In this document: positions 29,747 to 38,823 of the stretch, in pieces
Position numbering within the stretch: position 1 is the first letter of the stretch
How the letters are laid out: each line of letters opens with the position of its first letter
Source: Calothrix brevissima NIES-22
GTDB taxonomy: Bacteria > Cyanobacteriota > Cyanobacteriia > Cyanobacteriales > Nostocaceae
DNA: 64,000 bases
Reading direction: 5' to 3'
Assembly (NCBI RefSeq): GCF_002367995.1
Contig: NZ_AP018207.1
Span: forward strand, 3,037,083-3,101,082
The notes under the pieces: generated by a model
What the model was told of the DNA's origin: nothing
Seen by the model: the letters and a program-made list of their open reading frames with translations, nothing else
The model's database searches: none
Made by a program: the position numbers and the translations under genes

Positions 29747-31300
29747 CTAGCTATTGGCTTCTGTATCTTCTTTAACTACTTCAATATTGGCTTGTAAAGG
29801 TTTGACTACTCGCGCGATCGCTTCTTGAACAAAAGCCTTGATAAACTCATCCCGGCGATTAATTTGAAACTGTCGCTGGACAACTTCCGTCATTCCCCCA
29901 TCACCCCAATCTTGATCGTGACGGAAATATTCAATAAAACTTTTTCCCGCAATCCGAGTTAAATAAGCGGCTGTCACGCCTTGCACTGCTCGCCCGACAA
30001 TAAAAGTAGCTGGATTAGTTTGCAAAGCTGTCGATAATAATTGAATCGCACCTTTAACAATTCCCAAACTGGCGATGGTTTTAGCTAAGGATAAGGCTAA
30101 CTCGCGCCCGCGTTCCATGTTTAATTCGCAACCATATATTCTGCCAATTTCTACCACCATTTGGGCATTTACAGCCGCAGTTGCTAGTAAATCTACTACA
30201 GGTAAAGGTGTCACTGATACTACGCCAGCGCCAATCCACTGAAATCTTTCGACAATTTTATCGGCTTGGCGGCGACGTTGAGCATCGATGAGTTTGCGGG
30301 CTTCTTCTCCTAAGCGTAGAGATTGCAAGAGAATATTATCTGCTACTAAATCTTCACCTTCAGCGCGTAAAATCGCCGCCATCCGTCGCAATAAGGGGAC
30401 AATATCTGCTTCTGGTTGGTAGATTTCGCCGGTTTCTAGTTGGGCGCTTTGGGGATTAGCCGCGATCGCAACGACATCGTTAGTGGCAATAAATCCGCGC
30501 ACTCGTTGACGCAATCTCGCTAAGATAGCTTCTTTATCTTCGTCGGTGTATAAATCAGTTTTGTTGAGAATTAACAGCGATCGCTTACCAATTTCAGCTA
30601 AACCCCGCAATGGTTCATATTCGGAACGACGTAAATCATTATCCACCACAAATAACAGTAAATCAGCTTCCGTTGCCAACGCCCTGGCGAGTTGTTCCCG
30701 TTCCGTTCCCGCTACCCCTGCTTCTAAAATCCCTGGTGTATCGGTAATTAAAATTTTCCGTTCTAATCCCTTCAACCGCAGACAATAGGTTTCGCCTACT
30801 TGGGTTGTACCCATCGGTGCATTTACCTCGCCTACCATGCGCCCCATAATGGCATTTACCAGAGAAGTTTTACCGGCGCTTCCCGTCCCAAATACTACAA
30901 CTTGAATTTCCCCCCGTGATAAATTGACTTCAATTTCTCGCGATCGGCTGAGTAAAGCTTGCTTCGCTACTTCATCTTGAATTTGTGCTACTTGTTGGCG
31001 TACAGCTTTTAAAGTTGTCGAAGCTGCATCAGATTTAGCGGCGGGAATTTGCGCAGGTGTAACGCGGGGACGTTGACGACGCGATCGCGTCTCACCTGCT
31101 TGCAGCACCATCACATAATAAACAAAGGCTGCTACTAAACCACCTATCAGCACAATCAACAACAGCAACAGCAAATTGCCCAGCAGTGGCGAATACGACA
31201 ACTGCCAGTAAAGGCGTGACAGGGAATCAATCAGCCACAGGCTTAACCCCAAAATAACTATCAAACCAACAATCAGCGTGACTATCCGTGACAGAGGCAT
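29747..31300 (-). CDS. Membrane-associated GTPase with C-terminal DUF697-like domain
   Basis: 517 residues. Two N-terminal transmembrane helices (about 6-30 and 40-67) are followed by a basic linker. The G domain has the P-loop GTGSAGKTS (138-146), the switch region GTTQVGETY, G3 ITDTPGI, and G4 LNKTDLYT. After residue about 345, hydrophobic segments (GAGVVSVTPLPVVDLLATAA) match the DUF697/YcjF-like region found with Era-like GTPases in cyanobacteria. The cellular role is not established; membrane remodelling or stress functions have been suggested for relatives. No operon partner. Confidence 0.85.
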   Translation of the reverse strand: MPLSRIVTLIVGLIVILGLSLWLIDSLSRLYWQLSYSPLLGNLLLLLLIVLIGGLVAAFVYYVMVLQAGETRSRRQRPRVTPAQIPAAKSDAASTTLKAVRQQVAQIQDEVAKQALLSRSREIEVNLSRGEIQVVVFGTGSAGKTSLVNAIMGRMVGEVNAPMGTTQVGETYCLRLKGLERKILITDTPGILEAGVAGTEREQLARALATEADLLLFVVDNDLRRSEYEPLRGLAEIGKRSLLILNKTDLYTDEDKEAILARLRQRVRGFIATNDVVAIAANPQSAQLETGEIYQPEADIVPLLRRMAAILRAEGEDLVADNILLQSLRLGEEARKLIDAQRRRQADKIVERFQWIGAGVVSVTPLPVVDLLATAAVNAQMVVEIGRIYGCELNMERGRELALSLAKTIASLGIVKGAIQLLSTALQTNPATFIVGRAVQGVTAAYLTRIAGKSFIEYFRHDQDWGDGGMTEVVQRQFQINRRDEFIKAFVQEAIARVVKPLQANIEVVKEDTEANS

Positions 31301-31341
31301 AACGGGTATTCAGTAGGCGGATGCTTTTAATCTTAATAGGT

Positions 31342-31382
31342 TGATGGGGTATTGGGCATTGGGCATGGGGCATTGGGCATTG
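31342..31382. repeat. STRR heptamers GGGCATT/GGGCATG
   Basis: About five tandem heptamers in the divergent spacer between the GTPase gene and xseA. A TTTTAGATTTTAGATTTTGG-type AT repeat follows at about 31391-31417. Confidence 0.85.
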
Positions 31383-31557
31383 GAAACAATTTTAGATTTT
31401 AGATTTTGGATTTTAGATTGAATTCCAATCCAAAAGACGCTCGCGGACTCGCTAACGCTGCGCTATCGTAAATCCAAAATCCAAAATTTCTTGTCTCCCT
31501 GCTCCCTGCTACCATTTGAATAGTCTCTTGCTGGTGTATCCTTTTTAGGCGTCTTCG

Positions 31558-32790
31558 ATGACTTCCGATTTTGTTAATTCTGTAATTCCTCAGACTGCCC
31601 TATCTGTCGCTGGATTAACTGACTATATCCGCTTGCTATTGGAACAGGATGAACACCTGCGTCAAGTTTGGGTGGTGGGAGAGGTTTCTAGTGCTAATCA
31701 TCATCGCAGTGGTTTATTTTTCACGTTGCAAGATCCTGATGGTACGGCGGGGATTAAGTGTGTAGCTTGGAATGGGCAATTGGCGAAATTGGCACAAATA
31801 CCAGTTCCGGGGGAGCAAATCATTATTTTAGGTAGTCTTAGGGTTTATCCGCAAAGGGGAGAATATCAGCTATCTGTATGGCAAGCTTTTCCGGCTGGTG
31901 CGGGTTTACAAGCGTTACGCTATCAACAGTTAAAAAATCGCCTGTTGGCTGAAGGTTTGTTCGATCCCGAAAGAAAGCGATCGCTTCCTTTGCATCCCCA
32001 AACTATCGCTGTTGTCACTTCACCAACGGCTGCGGCTTGGGGTGATATCCAAAAAACTCTCAAACATAGGTATCCAGGGTTACATATATTATTTTCACCC
32101 GCAACAGTACAAGGCGAGCAAGCGCCAGAATCTATAGTTAAAGCCATTGAACGAGTAGAAAAAGATGGTCGTGCCCAGGTAATAATTTTAGCTAGGGGCG
32201 GTGGTGCGGTGGAAGAATTAGCTTGCTTTAATGATGAACGAGTAGTGCGATCGCTTGCTAATTGTTCTATACCTGTAATTACGGGAATTGGTCATCAAAG
32301 AGATGAATCTTTAGCCGATTTAGCCGCAGATGTCTGCGCGCACACCCCGACAGCCGCAGCCGAGATAGTTGTACCCGCCTTAGCAGAATTGTATACTCAA
32401 CATCGGCAGCGAGTGGCAGTGTTACAGGAAGTAATGCAATACTCTGTTGATACTGCACAAAATAAATTACAGGTGTTGCAAAATCGGTTACGGCATTTAC
32501 GCTTAGATCGACAAGTAAAGCAAGAAGTAGAAAAATTAGCCTGGAAACGTCAGCAGTTAATTCAAGCGACAAAAAGGCGATCGCAACAAGCCAGCCAACA
32601 TTTGGAAATGTTGCGGCAAAAATTAGCTACACTTGACCCCAAAGCCGTATTACAGCGTGGTTACGCTGTAGTTAGACAAGAAAATGGCGCGATCGCCCGT
32701 TCCGTTGCTGAGTTAGCTGTTGGGGATGAATTATTGATTCAATTAGGGCAGGGCGAAGCTAAAGTTAAAGTTACGGAAGTACAAGAATGA
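31558..32790 (+). CDS. xseA: Exodeoxyribonuclease VII large subunit
   Basis: 410 residues. N-terminal OB fold ([19 protein letters not shown]), catalytic core with [33 protein letters not shown] and [14 protein letters not shown], then a long coiled coil (about 270-350) and C-terminal [14 protein letters not shown]. With XseB it degrades single-stranded DNA to oligonucleotides, acting in repair. The stop codon overlaps the ATG of xseB (ATGA), so the two are translationally coupled. Confidence 0.97.
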   Translation: MTSDFVNSVIPQTALSVAGLTDYIRLLLEQDEHLRQVWVVGEVSSANHHRSGLFFTLQDPDGTAGIKCVAWNGQLAKLAQIPVPGEQIIILGSLRVYPQRGEYQLSVWQAFPAGAGLQALRYQQLKNRLLAEGLFDPERKRSLPLHPQTIAVVTSPTAAAWGDIQKTLKHRYPGLHILFSPATVQGEQAPESIVKAIERVEKDGRAQVIILARGGGAVEELACFNDERVVRSLANCSIPVITGIGHQRDESLADLAADVCAHTPTAAAEIVVPALAELYTQHRQRVAVLQEVMQYSVDTAQNKLQVLQNRLRHLRLDRQVKQEVEKLAWKRQQLIQATKRRSQQASQHLEMLRQKLATLDPKAVLQRGYAVVRQENGAIARSVAELAVGDELLIQLGQGEAKVKVTEVQE

Positions 32791-33020
32791 TTAAACGTGG
32801 TAAAGCTGAGAATTCTGAAGCAATGACTGCGGGGAATTATGAAGCGAAAGTGGCGGAAATTGAAACAATCATCACTCGCATTGAAACAGGTGAGTTGGAA
32901 TTAGAACAAGTATTTGCTCAATTTTCTACTGCTGTGGAATATTTACGTCAATGCGAGAATTTTCTTCAGCAGCGACAACAGCAGGTAGATTTGTTAATTG
33001 AAACCTTAAGCGATGATTGA
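32787..33020 (+). CDS. xseB: Exodeoxyribonuclease VII small subunit
   Basis: 77 residues of helical coiled-coil type ([40 protein letters not shown]), the XseB pattern. Several small subunits bind the coiled coil of one XseA. The first ATG overlaps the xseA stop; a later ATG (MTAGNYEAK, residue 13) gives the more usual length of about 65. Both are possible, with the overlap favouring the first. Confidence 0.93.
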   Translation: MIKRGKAENSEAMTAGNYEAKVAEIETIITRIETGELELEQVFAQFSTAVEYLRQCENFLQQRQQQVDLLIETLSDD

Positions 33021-33124
33021 AATGGTCAATCAATTTTAAATTTTGGATTTTGGATTTTAGATTTTCTCTAAAATCTAAAATTGTTTCGGTCAAACATCGC
33101 AATTTTTGAGCTAGCAATATAACT

Positions 33125-33455
33125 TTTTCACTTTCGGAAAACACTAAAATGATTGCGTGATTTACCGAAACGAGTAAGCGATATACCTTTTCACTTGCGG
33201 AAAACACTAAAATGATTGCGTGATTTACCGAAATGAGTAAGCGTTAAGGCTTAATGAGTAGGTGAAATGGTATTTCACTTGCGGAAAACACAATAATGAG
33301 AAGCTGAAAAGGCTTAATAAGAACGTGAAATAGCTTTTTGCTTACTAAAAACAGGAAAATGAGTACTTGATTTAGATAAATGAGAAAGCGATCGCCTTTT
33401 TTGTTTACTAAAAATATAAAAACGAGAACTTATTTATGTGTAAATGATAAAGCTG
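33125..33455. repeat. Degenerate tandem array in 63- and 84-bp steps (21-bp modules)
   Basis: TTTTCACTTGCGGAAAACAC-type modules start at 33125, 33188, 33272, 33335 and 33398, giving steps of 63, 84, 63 and 63 bp, all multiples of 21. Each unit splits into 21-bp modules such as AAAATGATTGCGTGATTTAC(C) and GAAATGAGTAAGCGTTAAGG(C). The first two units are almost identical; later ones decay. No frame stays open. It occupies the xseB-ccdA spacer, together with CCCCATG heptamers at about 33467-33497. Confidence 0.85.
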
Positions 33456-33555
33456 GCGCATTTTGCCCAATGCCCCATGCCCCATGCCCCATGCCCAACA
33501 TCACAAAGTAAGCTAAAATTCAAGCATAGTAAGCATTCCCTGCCTAAGATACCCC

Positions 33556-34296
33556 ATGCTTGAGACTTTGCAAATCCAACTTTACAAACTCGAACAATTT
33601 GCCAACGCCCTTGTTGCTAACCAACTCGGACACCTCAGCTTGGTGAGTATTGGCATTATTTTTCTAGCTGGTTTACTTACCAGCCTCACGCCCTGTATGC
33701 TTTCGATGCTGCCGATTACTATTGGTTATATCGGCGGTTATGAAGCAAAAAGCCGTCTACAAGCCGCAGCCCAATCAACTTGGTTTGCGCTGGGATTAGC
33801 AACCACACTCGCCGGATTGGGAATTATCGCCGCTTTTGTGGGCAAAGTTTACGGTCAAGTGGGAGTTGGCTTACCAATTATTGTGAGTATTATCGCCATT
33901 CTCATGGGGTTAAATTTATTAGAAGCTTTACCCCTGCAATTTCCTTCTTTAGGCGAAACAAATTGGATTTCGACGGATTTACCGCCAGGAGTCCGTTCTT
34001 ACGCTTTGGGTTTAACTTTTGGGTTAGTCGCCTCACCTTGTAGTACCCCAGTTTTAGCCAGTTTACTGGGTTGGGTGGCGACTAGCCAAGACTTAATTTT
34101 AGGGGCTGTTTTACTCATTGCTTATACAGCAGGCTATGTTGCACCCTTAATTTTGGCTGGTACCTTTACTGCTGCAATTAAAAAGCTGTTAGAAATGCGT
34201 CGCTGGTCTGGTTGGATTAATCCAGTTAGCGGTGTGCTATTGGTAGGATTTGGTGTATTTTCGTTAATTTCGCGGATTCCCTTGGGAAGTTTTTAA
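33556..34296 (+). CDS. ccdA: CcdA-type thiol-disulfide transmembrane protein
   Basis: 246 residues with six predicted helices. The two redox cysteines are Cys47 (SLTPCMLSMLP) in the first helix and Cys162 (VASPCSTPVL) in the fourth, the CcdA/DsbD-beta signature. It passes electrons from the cytosolic thioredoxin pool across the thylakoid or plasma membrane to keep apocytochrome c haem-binding cysteines reduced. The next gene, only 3 bp away, is the CcsB partner of system II cytochrome c maturation, so they form an operon. Confidence 0.95.
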   Translation: MLETLQIQLYKLEQFANALVANQLGHLSLVSIGIIFLAGLLTSLTPCMLSMLPITIGYIGGYEAKSRLQAAAQSTWFALGLATTLAGLGIIAAFVGKVYGQVGVGLPIIVSIIAILMGLNLLEALPLQFPSLGETNWISTDLPPGVRSYALGLTFGLVASPCSTPVLASLLGWVATSQDLILGAVLLIAYTAGYVAPLILAGTFTAAIKKLLEMRRWSGWINPVSGVLLVGFGVFSLISRIPLGSF

Positions 34297-34299
34297 GCA

Positions 34300-35700
34300 A
34301 TGACAACAGACAATTCCCCCACCACAGAAACAAGTTGGTGGTTATTACCTGGTCGCTTTTTGCGGCGAGAATTTTTACCTGTACTCACAGATTTGCGTTT
34401 AGCGATCGCACTTTTACTGATTATCGCTTTATTTAGTATTAGCGGTACTGTCATCGAACAAGGTCAGTCACCGGCTTTTTACCAAGCTAATTACCCCGAA
34501 CATCCTGCTTTATTTGGTTTCCTGACTTGGAAGGTCATCCAAGTAGTAGGATTAGACCATGTATATCGTACCTGGTGGTTTTTAGGCATACTCGTCTTAT
34601 TTGGTACTAGCTTGACTGCTTGTACTTTTACTCGCCAACTTCCCGCATTAAAAGCAGCCCAGCGCTGGAAATATTACGAAGAACCACGCCAATTTCAAAA
34701 ATTAGCTTTGAGTGCAGAATTAGAAACAGGTTCTTTAGATAGCCTCACGCAAATATTAAAAAATCAGCGTTATAAAATTTTTCAAGAAAAAGACGATATT
34801 CTTTATGCGCGTAAAGGAATAATTGGACGCATCGGCCCGATTATCGTGCATATTGGCATTGTCACCATTCTCTTAGGGGGAATTTGGGGCGCAATGACTG
34901 GTTTTATGGCTCAAGAAATGGTTCCCAGTGGTTCTACATTTCAGGTAAAAAATATTATCGATGCGGGGCCTTTAGCATTATCGCAAGTGCCTAAAGATTG
35001 GTCTGTTCGCGTTAATCGCTTTTGGATTGATTACACCCCTTCAGGCGGAATCGATCAGTTTTATTCTGATATGTCGGTGTTAGATAACCAGGGAAAAGAA
35101 GTTGACCATAAAAAGATTTTCGTCAATCAACCACTGCGTTATCACGGCGTCACATTCTATCAAACTGATTGGGGAATTTCCGGGGTAAAAATTAAATTTA
35201 ATAATAGCCCCATTTTTCAATTACCAATGGCACAATTAGATACTAATGGTGCAGGGCGAATTTGGGGTACATGGATTCCCACTAAACCAGATTTAAGTGA
35301 AGGCGTTTCTTTAATTGCCAAAGATTTACAAGGAATGGTATTAATTTACGATGAAACTGGTAAGTTAATAGATACAGTCCGTGCGGGGATGTCTACCCAA
35401 GTTAATGGAGTGAGATTAAGAATTTTAGAAGTCATTGGTAGTACAGGTTTACAAATTAAAGTTGACCCAGGTATACCAATTGTTTATACAGGCTTTGCTT
35501 TACTGATGTTGGGTGTAGTAATGAGTTACTTTTCCCATTCCCAAATTTGGGCATTAAAAACAGGCGATCGCTTATTTGTTGGCGGTAAAACCAATCGCGC
35601 CCAAGTTGCTTTTGAACAGCAAGTCTTGGATATTTTAGAGCAGTTGAATAATCCCTCAGAAAGTCAAGTTAAAACTCAAGCTAGTGGCGTATCTTCTTGA
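34300..35700 (+). CDS. ccsB: Cytochrome c biogenesis protein CcsB (Ccs1/ResB)
   Basis: 466 residues. Three N-terminal helices (about 32-50, 90-110, 180-200) and one C-terminal helix (about 395-415) enclose a large lumenal domain. Family blocks include [20 protein letters not shown], a [21 protein letters not shown] segment and [20 protein letters not shown]. With CcsA it forms the system II haem-delivery and ligation complex for f- and c-type cytochromes. ccsA is not in the window. Co-transcribed with ccdA. Confidence 0.95.
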   Translation: MTTDNSPTTETSWWLLPGRFLRREFLPVLTDLRLAIALLLIIALFSISGTVIEQGQSPAFYQANYPEHPALFGFLTWKVIQVVGLDHVYRTWWFLGILVLFGTSLTACTFTRQLPALKAAQRWKYYEEPRQFQKLALSAELETGSLDSLTQILKNQRYKIFQEKDDILYARKGIIGRIGPIIVHIGIVTILLGGIWGAMTGFMAQEMVPSGSTFQVKNIIDAGPLALSQVPKDWSVRVNRFWIDYTPSGGIDQFYSDMSVLDNQGKEVDHKKIFVNQPLRYHGVTFYQTDWGISGVKIKFNNSPIFQLPMAQLDTNGAGRIWGTWIPTKPDLSEGVSLIAKDLQGMVLIYDETGKLIDTVRAGMSTQVNGVRLRILEVIGSTGLQIKVDPGIPIVYTGFALLMLGVVMSYFSHSQIWALKTGDRLFVGGKTNRAQVAFEQQVLDILEQLNNPSESQVKTQASGVSS

Positions 35701-35800
35701 TATTTGCCAGACAAAATTATCAAGTTTTTAATTTGGTGGGCAATGCTCACCAAATTAACATATACAACTATCACAAATCTTTTAATCAACCACTATAATC

Positions 35801-35862
35801 ATTTGACTGTTGACTGTTGACTGTTGACTGTTGACCGTTGACTATTGACTATTGACTCTGAA
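35801..35862. repeat. STRR heptamers TTGACTG/TTGACTA upstream of pstS
   Basis: About eight tandem heptamers end about 20 bp before the pstS start, leaving little room for a conventional promoter unless the repeat carries it. TTGACT resembles a -35 box (TTGACA). Confidence 0.85.
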
Positions 35863-35883
35863 CTATTGAAACTCTAACTTTTC

Positions 35884-36936
35884 ATGTTATCTCATCTTCA
35901 ATTTAAGCGATCGCCTGGTCTTATACCCTTAATTGCTGTCTCATTAAGTTTAGTTTCCTGTAGTGCTAACTCTAAAAACGTCAATACTGTTTCTTTGATA
36001 GGTGCTGGCGCAAGTTTTCCCGCACCTTTATATCAGCGCTGGATTGCAGACTATAATCAGGTAAATCCTCATGTGGAAATTAACTATCAATCTTTAGGTA
36101 GCAGTGTCGGCATCCAACAACTGATTGATGGTACTGTAGACTTTGCAGGCAGTGATATCGGCATTACCCACGAACAAGCAGCTAAAATTAAAAGAGGTGC
36201 GATCGCTTTACCTATGACTGCTAGTTCAGTCGTGTTAGCTTACAATGTGCCCAATATACCCAATCATCTCAAACTATCACGCCAAGTCTACACAGATATT
36301 TTTTTAGGGAAAATTACCAATTGGAACGATCCCCGCATCGCCAACGCTAATCCAGGGATAAAGTTACCGAATCTCCCAATTCAAGTCATCCACCGAACTG
36401 ATGGTAGCGGAACTACCAGCGTTTTAACAGAACACTTCAGCGCTATCAGTCCAGAATGGAAAAATAAAATCGGGGCTGGTAGATCTATACAATGGCCTGT
36501 AGGAATAGCTGCTAGGGGAAATGAAGGTGTTACCGCCCAAATTCAACAAACTTTGGGGGCGATTGGCTATGTTGAATATGTCTACGCCACACACAACAAA
36601 TTACCTGTAGCCGCTTTAGAAAACAAATCTGGTAATTATATTATCCCCACACCAGAGTCAGTAGCTAAAACCTTAGAAGCAGTCAAATTACCCACCGATA
36701 CTTTGATTGCTTTTATTGCCGATCCGATAAAAGCCGAATCTTACCCAATTGTCACTTATACCTGGTTGTTAGCTTATAAAAAATATCCAGATCCCGCGAA
36801 AGCTCAAACAATCCAAAACTTTGTCAATTGGGCTGTGACTGAAGGACAAAAATCTAGTTTAGAACTGGGATATATTCCTCTGTCTCCCAAAGTGGTAAGT
36901 CAAGTAAAGTCAGCAGCGCAGCATATTGAGAAATGA
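35884..36936 (+). CDS. pstS: Phosphate ABC transporter substrate-binding lipoprotein PstS
   Basis: 350 residues. The signal ends LSLVSCSAN with a lipobox cysteine near residue 27. Phosphate-binding blocks are IGAGASFPAPLYQRWI, DFAGSDIG and HRTDGSGTTSVLTEHF. It captures phosphate in the periplasm for PstCAB. No pstCAB genes follow here, so this is a stand-alone paralogue, common in filamentous cyanobacteria, which keep several PstS. No clear Pho box was made out in the repeat-filled upstream region. Confidence 0.94.
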   Translation: MLSHLQFKRSPGLIPLIAVSLSLVSCSANSKNVNTVSLIGAGASFPAPLYQRWIADYNQVNPHVEINYQSLGSSVGIQQLIDGTVDFAGSDIGITHEQAAKIKRGAIALPMTASSVVLAYNVPNIPNHLKLSRQVYTDIFLGKITNWNDPRIANANPGIKLPNLPIQVIHRTDGSGTTSVLTEHFSAISPEWKNKIGAGRSIQWPVGIAARGNEGVTAQIQQTLGAIGYVEYVYATHNKLPVAALENKSGNYIIPTPESVAKTLEAVKLPTDTLIAFIADPIKAESYPIVTYTWLLAYKKYPDPAKAQTIQNFVNWAVTEGQKSSLELGYIPLSPKVVSQVKSAAQHIEK

Positions 36937-36943
36937 TTCTTAA

Positions 36944-37010
36944 TTAGGGGCTAGGGGTTAGGGACTAGGGGCTAGGGGTTAGGGGCTAGAGGCTAGGGTT
37001 AGGGGAGAGA
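36944..37010. repeat. STRR heptamers GGGCTAG/GGGTTAG after pstS
   Basis: About nine GGGGCTA/GGGGTTA/GGGACTA heptamers begin a few bases after the pstS stop. Confidence 0.85.
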
Positions 37011-37059
37011 AATTTTTATGTTTGATTTTAAGAGTAATTTTAAACAAGAATGCGACTAT

Positions 37060-37288
37060 AGGGGCATGGCATTGCCCATTGGTGTCAACTTAAGGCGAAA
37101 CCCGCTCGGTGGTAAGGTTTTTGCCCTCACCCCCAGCCCCTCTCCCAGAGGGAGAGGGGAGCAAGAGATTTAATTCCCCTTCTCCTGGGGGAGAAGGGGT
37201 TAGGGGATGAGGGCGAGAGGTTTTTGTACAACGCCCGTCCTCTATAGCTTTTAGCTTAAGTTGATACTAATGGGCAATGCCATGCTCT
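37060..37288. mobile_element. MITE-like element with 34-bp imperfect terminal inverted repeats
   Basis: The left arm contains GGCATGGCATTGCCCATT then GGTGTCAACTTAAG. The right arm contains CTTAAGTTGATACTAAT then GGGCAATGCCATGC. The arms match with about four differences. The interior has two GC-rich palindromes (CCCCTCTCCCAGAGGGAGAGGGG and CCCCTTCTCCTGGGGGAGAAGGGG split by an AT stretch). A related right end, CTTAAGTTGACACCAAT, occurs at about 59648-59666. No coding capacity. Confidence 0.65.
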
Positions 37289-37556
37289 CTAGAATAGATT
37301 GATATGCCGCTTGATTAATCAGAAACTGCGATTAGCGAACAGAACATTAGAAAATATGTAAAGCTATTGTTGCAATTAATGAGTGGTAATTATCAAAGTA
37401 GTAAAGTTTAATTTCAGTATGAAATCTCAGAATTTAATGATGTTATTTTAATGATTGAAGCTACAGAGCTTCCCTGGCAGATACAACAGCCAAGATGATA
37501 GAGTCAACGTTAGTTAAGAGGTAAAAAAGCTGTTACATAGTCTGTCTCGTCAACTA

Positions 37557-37722
37557 ACAACAACACCCAACTCGAAAGCTAATATTTCCTCAATATGGTA
37601 AAGAGGGGGTAATACAAATAAACATTAATTACATGGCGAGTATGTAATTATGAATTGTATCCCCAGATTTCATGATAAAGCAGAGGAAATCACTAAGCAG
37701 GTCGCAGCTTGGGTGTTGTTGT
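37557..37722. mobile_element. Inverted-repeat element with perfect 14-bp ends
   Basis: ACAACAACACCCAA at 37557-37570 and TTGGGTGTTGTTGT at 37709-37722. The 138-bp interior has no long open frame. It could be a MITE or a structured RNA. No second copy was found in this window. Confidence 0.4.
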
Positions 37723-37755
37723 ATTTATAGGGCATTTGGCAAGAAGTCCCTTAAA

Positions 37756-37899
37756 TCGCAATACGTTTCAGTTAAGGATCAACGTAGGTTGGGTTGAACG
37801 AAGTGAAATCCAACAAATCGCCGAAAATGTTGGGTTTCGTTCCTCAACCCAACCTACGCGGTTTAAGGTTTTTGACGCTAACTGAACGGTATTGCCTTA
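37756..37899. mobile_element. Nested inverted-repeat element (GTAGGTTGGG core)
   Basis: Outer ends: CGCAATACGTTTCAGTTAA and TTAACTGAACGGTATTGCC-like, imperfect. Inner ends: CGTAGGTTGGGTTGA (37783) and TCAACCCAACCTACG (37858). A GTTGGGTTTCG core lies within. A diverged fragment of the same family occurs at about 43263-43350 (CAATACGGTTTAATGAAGG, GTAGGTTGAGC, GTTGGGTTTCGGG). This looks like one small element inserted in another. Confidence 0.55.
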
Positions 37900-37902
37900 A
37901 AT

Positions 37903-38312
37903 CGATTAGATCAACTCATAAATGAGTTTTGTGGAAGCGTAATTCGATTTGATTAATTCATTTATAAGTTTTGTTTAAACGTAATTCGATTTGATATAAG
38001 TGTTTATCGATTAGCTCAATTCATTTATAAGTTTCGCTTAAACGTAATTCGATTTGATTAATTCATTTCTAAGTTTTGTAGAAGCGTAATTCGAGCAGAA
38101 ATAAGTGTTTATCGATTAGCTCAATTCATTTATAAGTTTCGCTTAAATGTAATTCGATTTGATTAATCCATTTCTAAGTTTTGTAGAAGCGTAATTCGAG
38201 CAGAAATAAGTGTTTATCGATTAGATCAACTCATAAATGAGTTTCGCTTAAACGTAATTCGATTAGACATCAGCATTTATCGATTCGATCAATGCTTTTG
38301 TTGATTTTGTTT
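37903..38312. repeat. Higher-order tandem array, 105-bp period made of 42+42+21 bp modules
   Basis: Units start with CGATTAG at 37903, 38008, 38113 and 38218, exactly 105 bp apart. Each unit has two related 42-bp modules (CGATTAGCTCAATTCATTTA... and CGATTTGATTAATTCATTTC..., both ending GTAATT) and one 21-bp module (ending AGTGTTTAT). The last unit is shortened to 42+21 plus a diverged tail. The sequence is AT-rich and contains in-frame TAA codons, so it does not encode a repeat protein on the + strand. Confidence 0.92.
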
Positions 38313-38314
38313 TA

Positions 38315-38430
38315 AGGGACTTCCAAATAAAAAAACATCCCAATCATTAACTTACCAAGCCCGCAACTCGTAGGGGCGGGGTTACCCCGCCCCTACAATT
38401 TGGGATAATTTATTTTCTGGAGTTTCCTTA
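38315..38430. mobile_element. MITE-like element, AGGGACTTCCAA family, copy 2
   Basis: Begins AGGGACTTCCAAATAAAAAA and ends TTTTCTGGAGTTTCCTTA. The interior holds CGTAGGGGCGGGG/CCCCGCCCCTACA, a perfect hairpin. It immediately follows the 105-bp array. Compare copy 1 at 10017 and the damaged copy at 59412, which shares the ACATCC...AATTAAC and CGTAGGGGCG parts. Confidence 0.65.
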
Positions 38431-38550
38431 GCATTAATGAATCGGACAACTGTTCGACTTTACAGGCTACCAAGCTATCCGACTCGGTTTGATATTTGGA
38501 GGCAGATTTTTATCAACCTCACTGGATTAAGGCTGGACTCTTTTTGGTAC

Positions 38551-38632
38551 TGCGCCGCACAACCACAACCCGAAAACGCGCGTTATAGTTGCGATACGCC
38601 GAACGGCAATGAACCACCACACAGCAGAATCG
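38551..38632 (-). pseudogene. Decayed copy of the 3' end (variable-region-like segment) of the caspase-FGE gene
   Basis: 82 bp aligning with the last about 125 bp of the caspase-FGE gene at 38824-38960. A 24-bp block coding for FRVVVVRR is identical. The copy has two internal deletions (about 20 and 23 bp) and a handful of substitutions. In the part that matches the central variable segment there are only two differences, and both are adenines in this copy (coding strand) where the intact gene has C and T. The deletions destroy the frame. It may be a remnant of a second FGE gene, or of a DGR template or variable repeat. Confidence 0.7.
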
Positions 38633-38716
38633 TAGGGTGTGTTGTCGCGCAGCGCAACGCACCGATGCACCATCAACAATTAACGGTGCGTTAGCCTATG
38701 GCATAACACACCCTAC
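38632..38716. mobile_element. Small inverted-repeat element (GTAGGGTGTGTT family)
   Basis: 85 bp with 14-bp ends GTAGGGTGTGTTGT and ATAACACACCCTAC, matching at 13 of 14. Inside, GCGCAACGCACCG pairs with CGGTGCGTTAGCC. It abuts the decayed FGE copy exactly, so it probably inserted into it. Confidence 0.75.
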
Positions 38717-38823
38717 TGGACTCATCTAAAAACCATAAAAAAATTGATCGCGCTTTGCGCGAAGGGTTAAGAAGGGTAAAGAAAAAAGTGCAGAGAGCTA
38801 AAGGGCAAGAGTGTAAAGTGCTA

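Noticed and set aside
33125-33455. Direct repeats that could be taken for a CRISPR array
   Set aside because: Repeats are contiguous modules without unique spacers, units are 63-84 bp and degenerate, and no cas genes are present.
38437-38694. 85-codon + strand frame
   Set aside because: It runs through a MITE end, the antisense of the decayed FGE copy and another inverted-repeat element; its codons are a by-product of those.
36937-38823. DGR reverse transcriptase or accessory protein next to the variable-like region
   Set aside because: I looked for reverse-transcriptase motifs on both strands of this spacer and found no open frame long enough. Any RT must be elsewhere.
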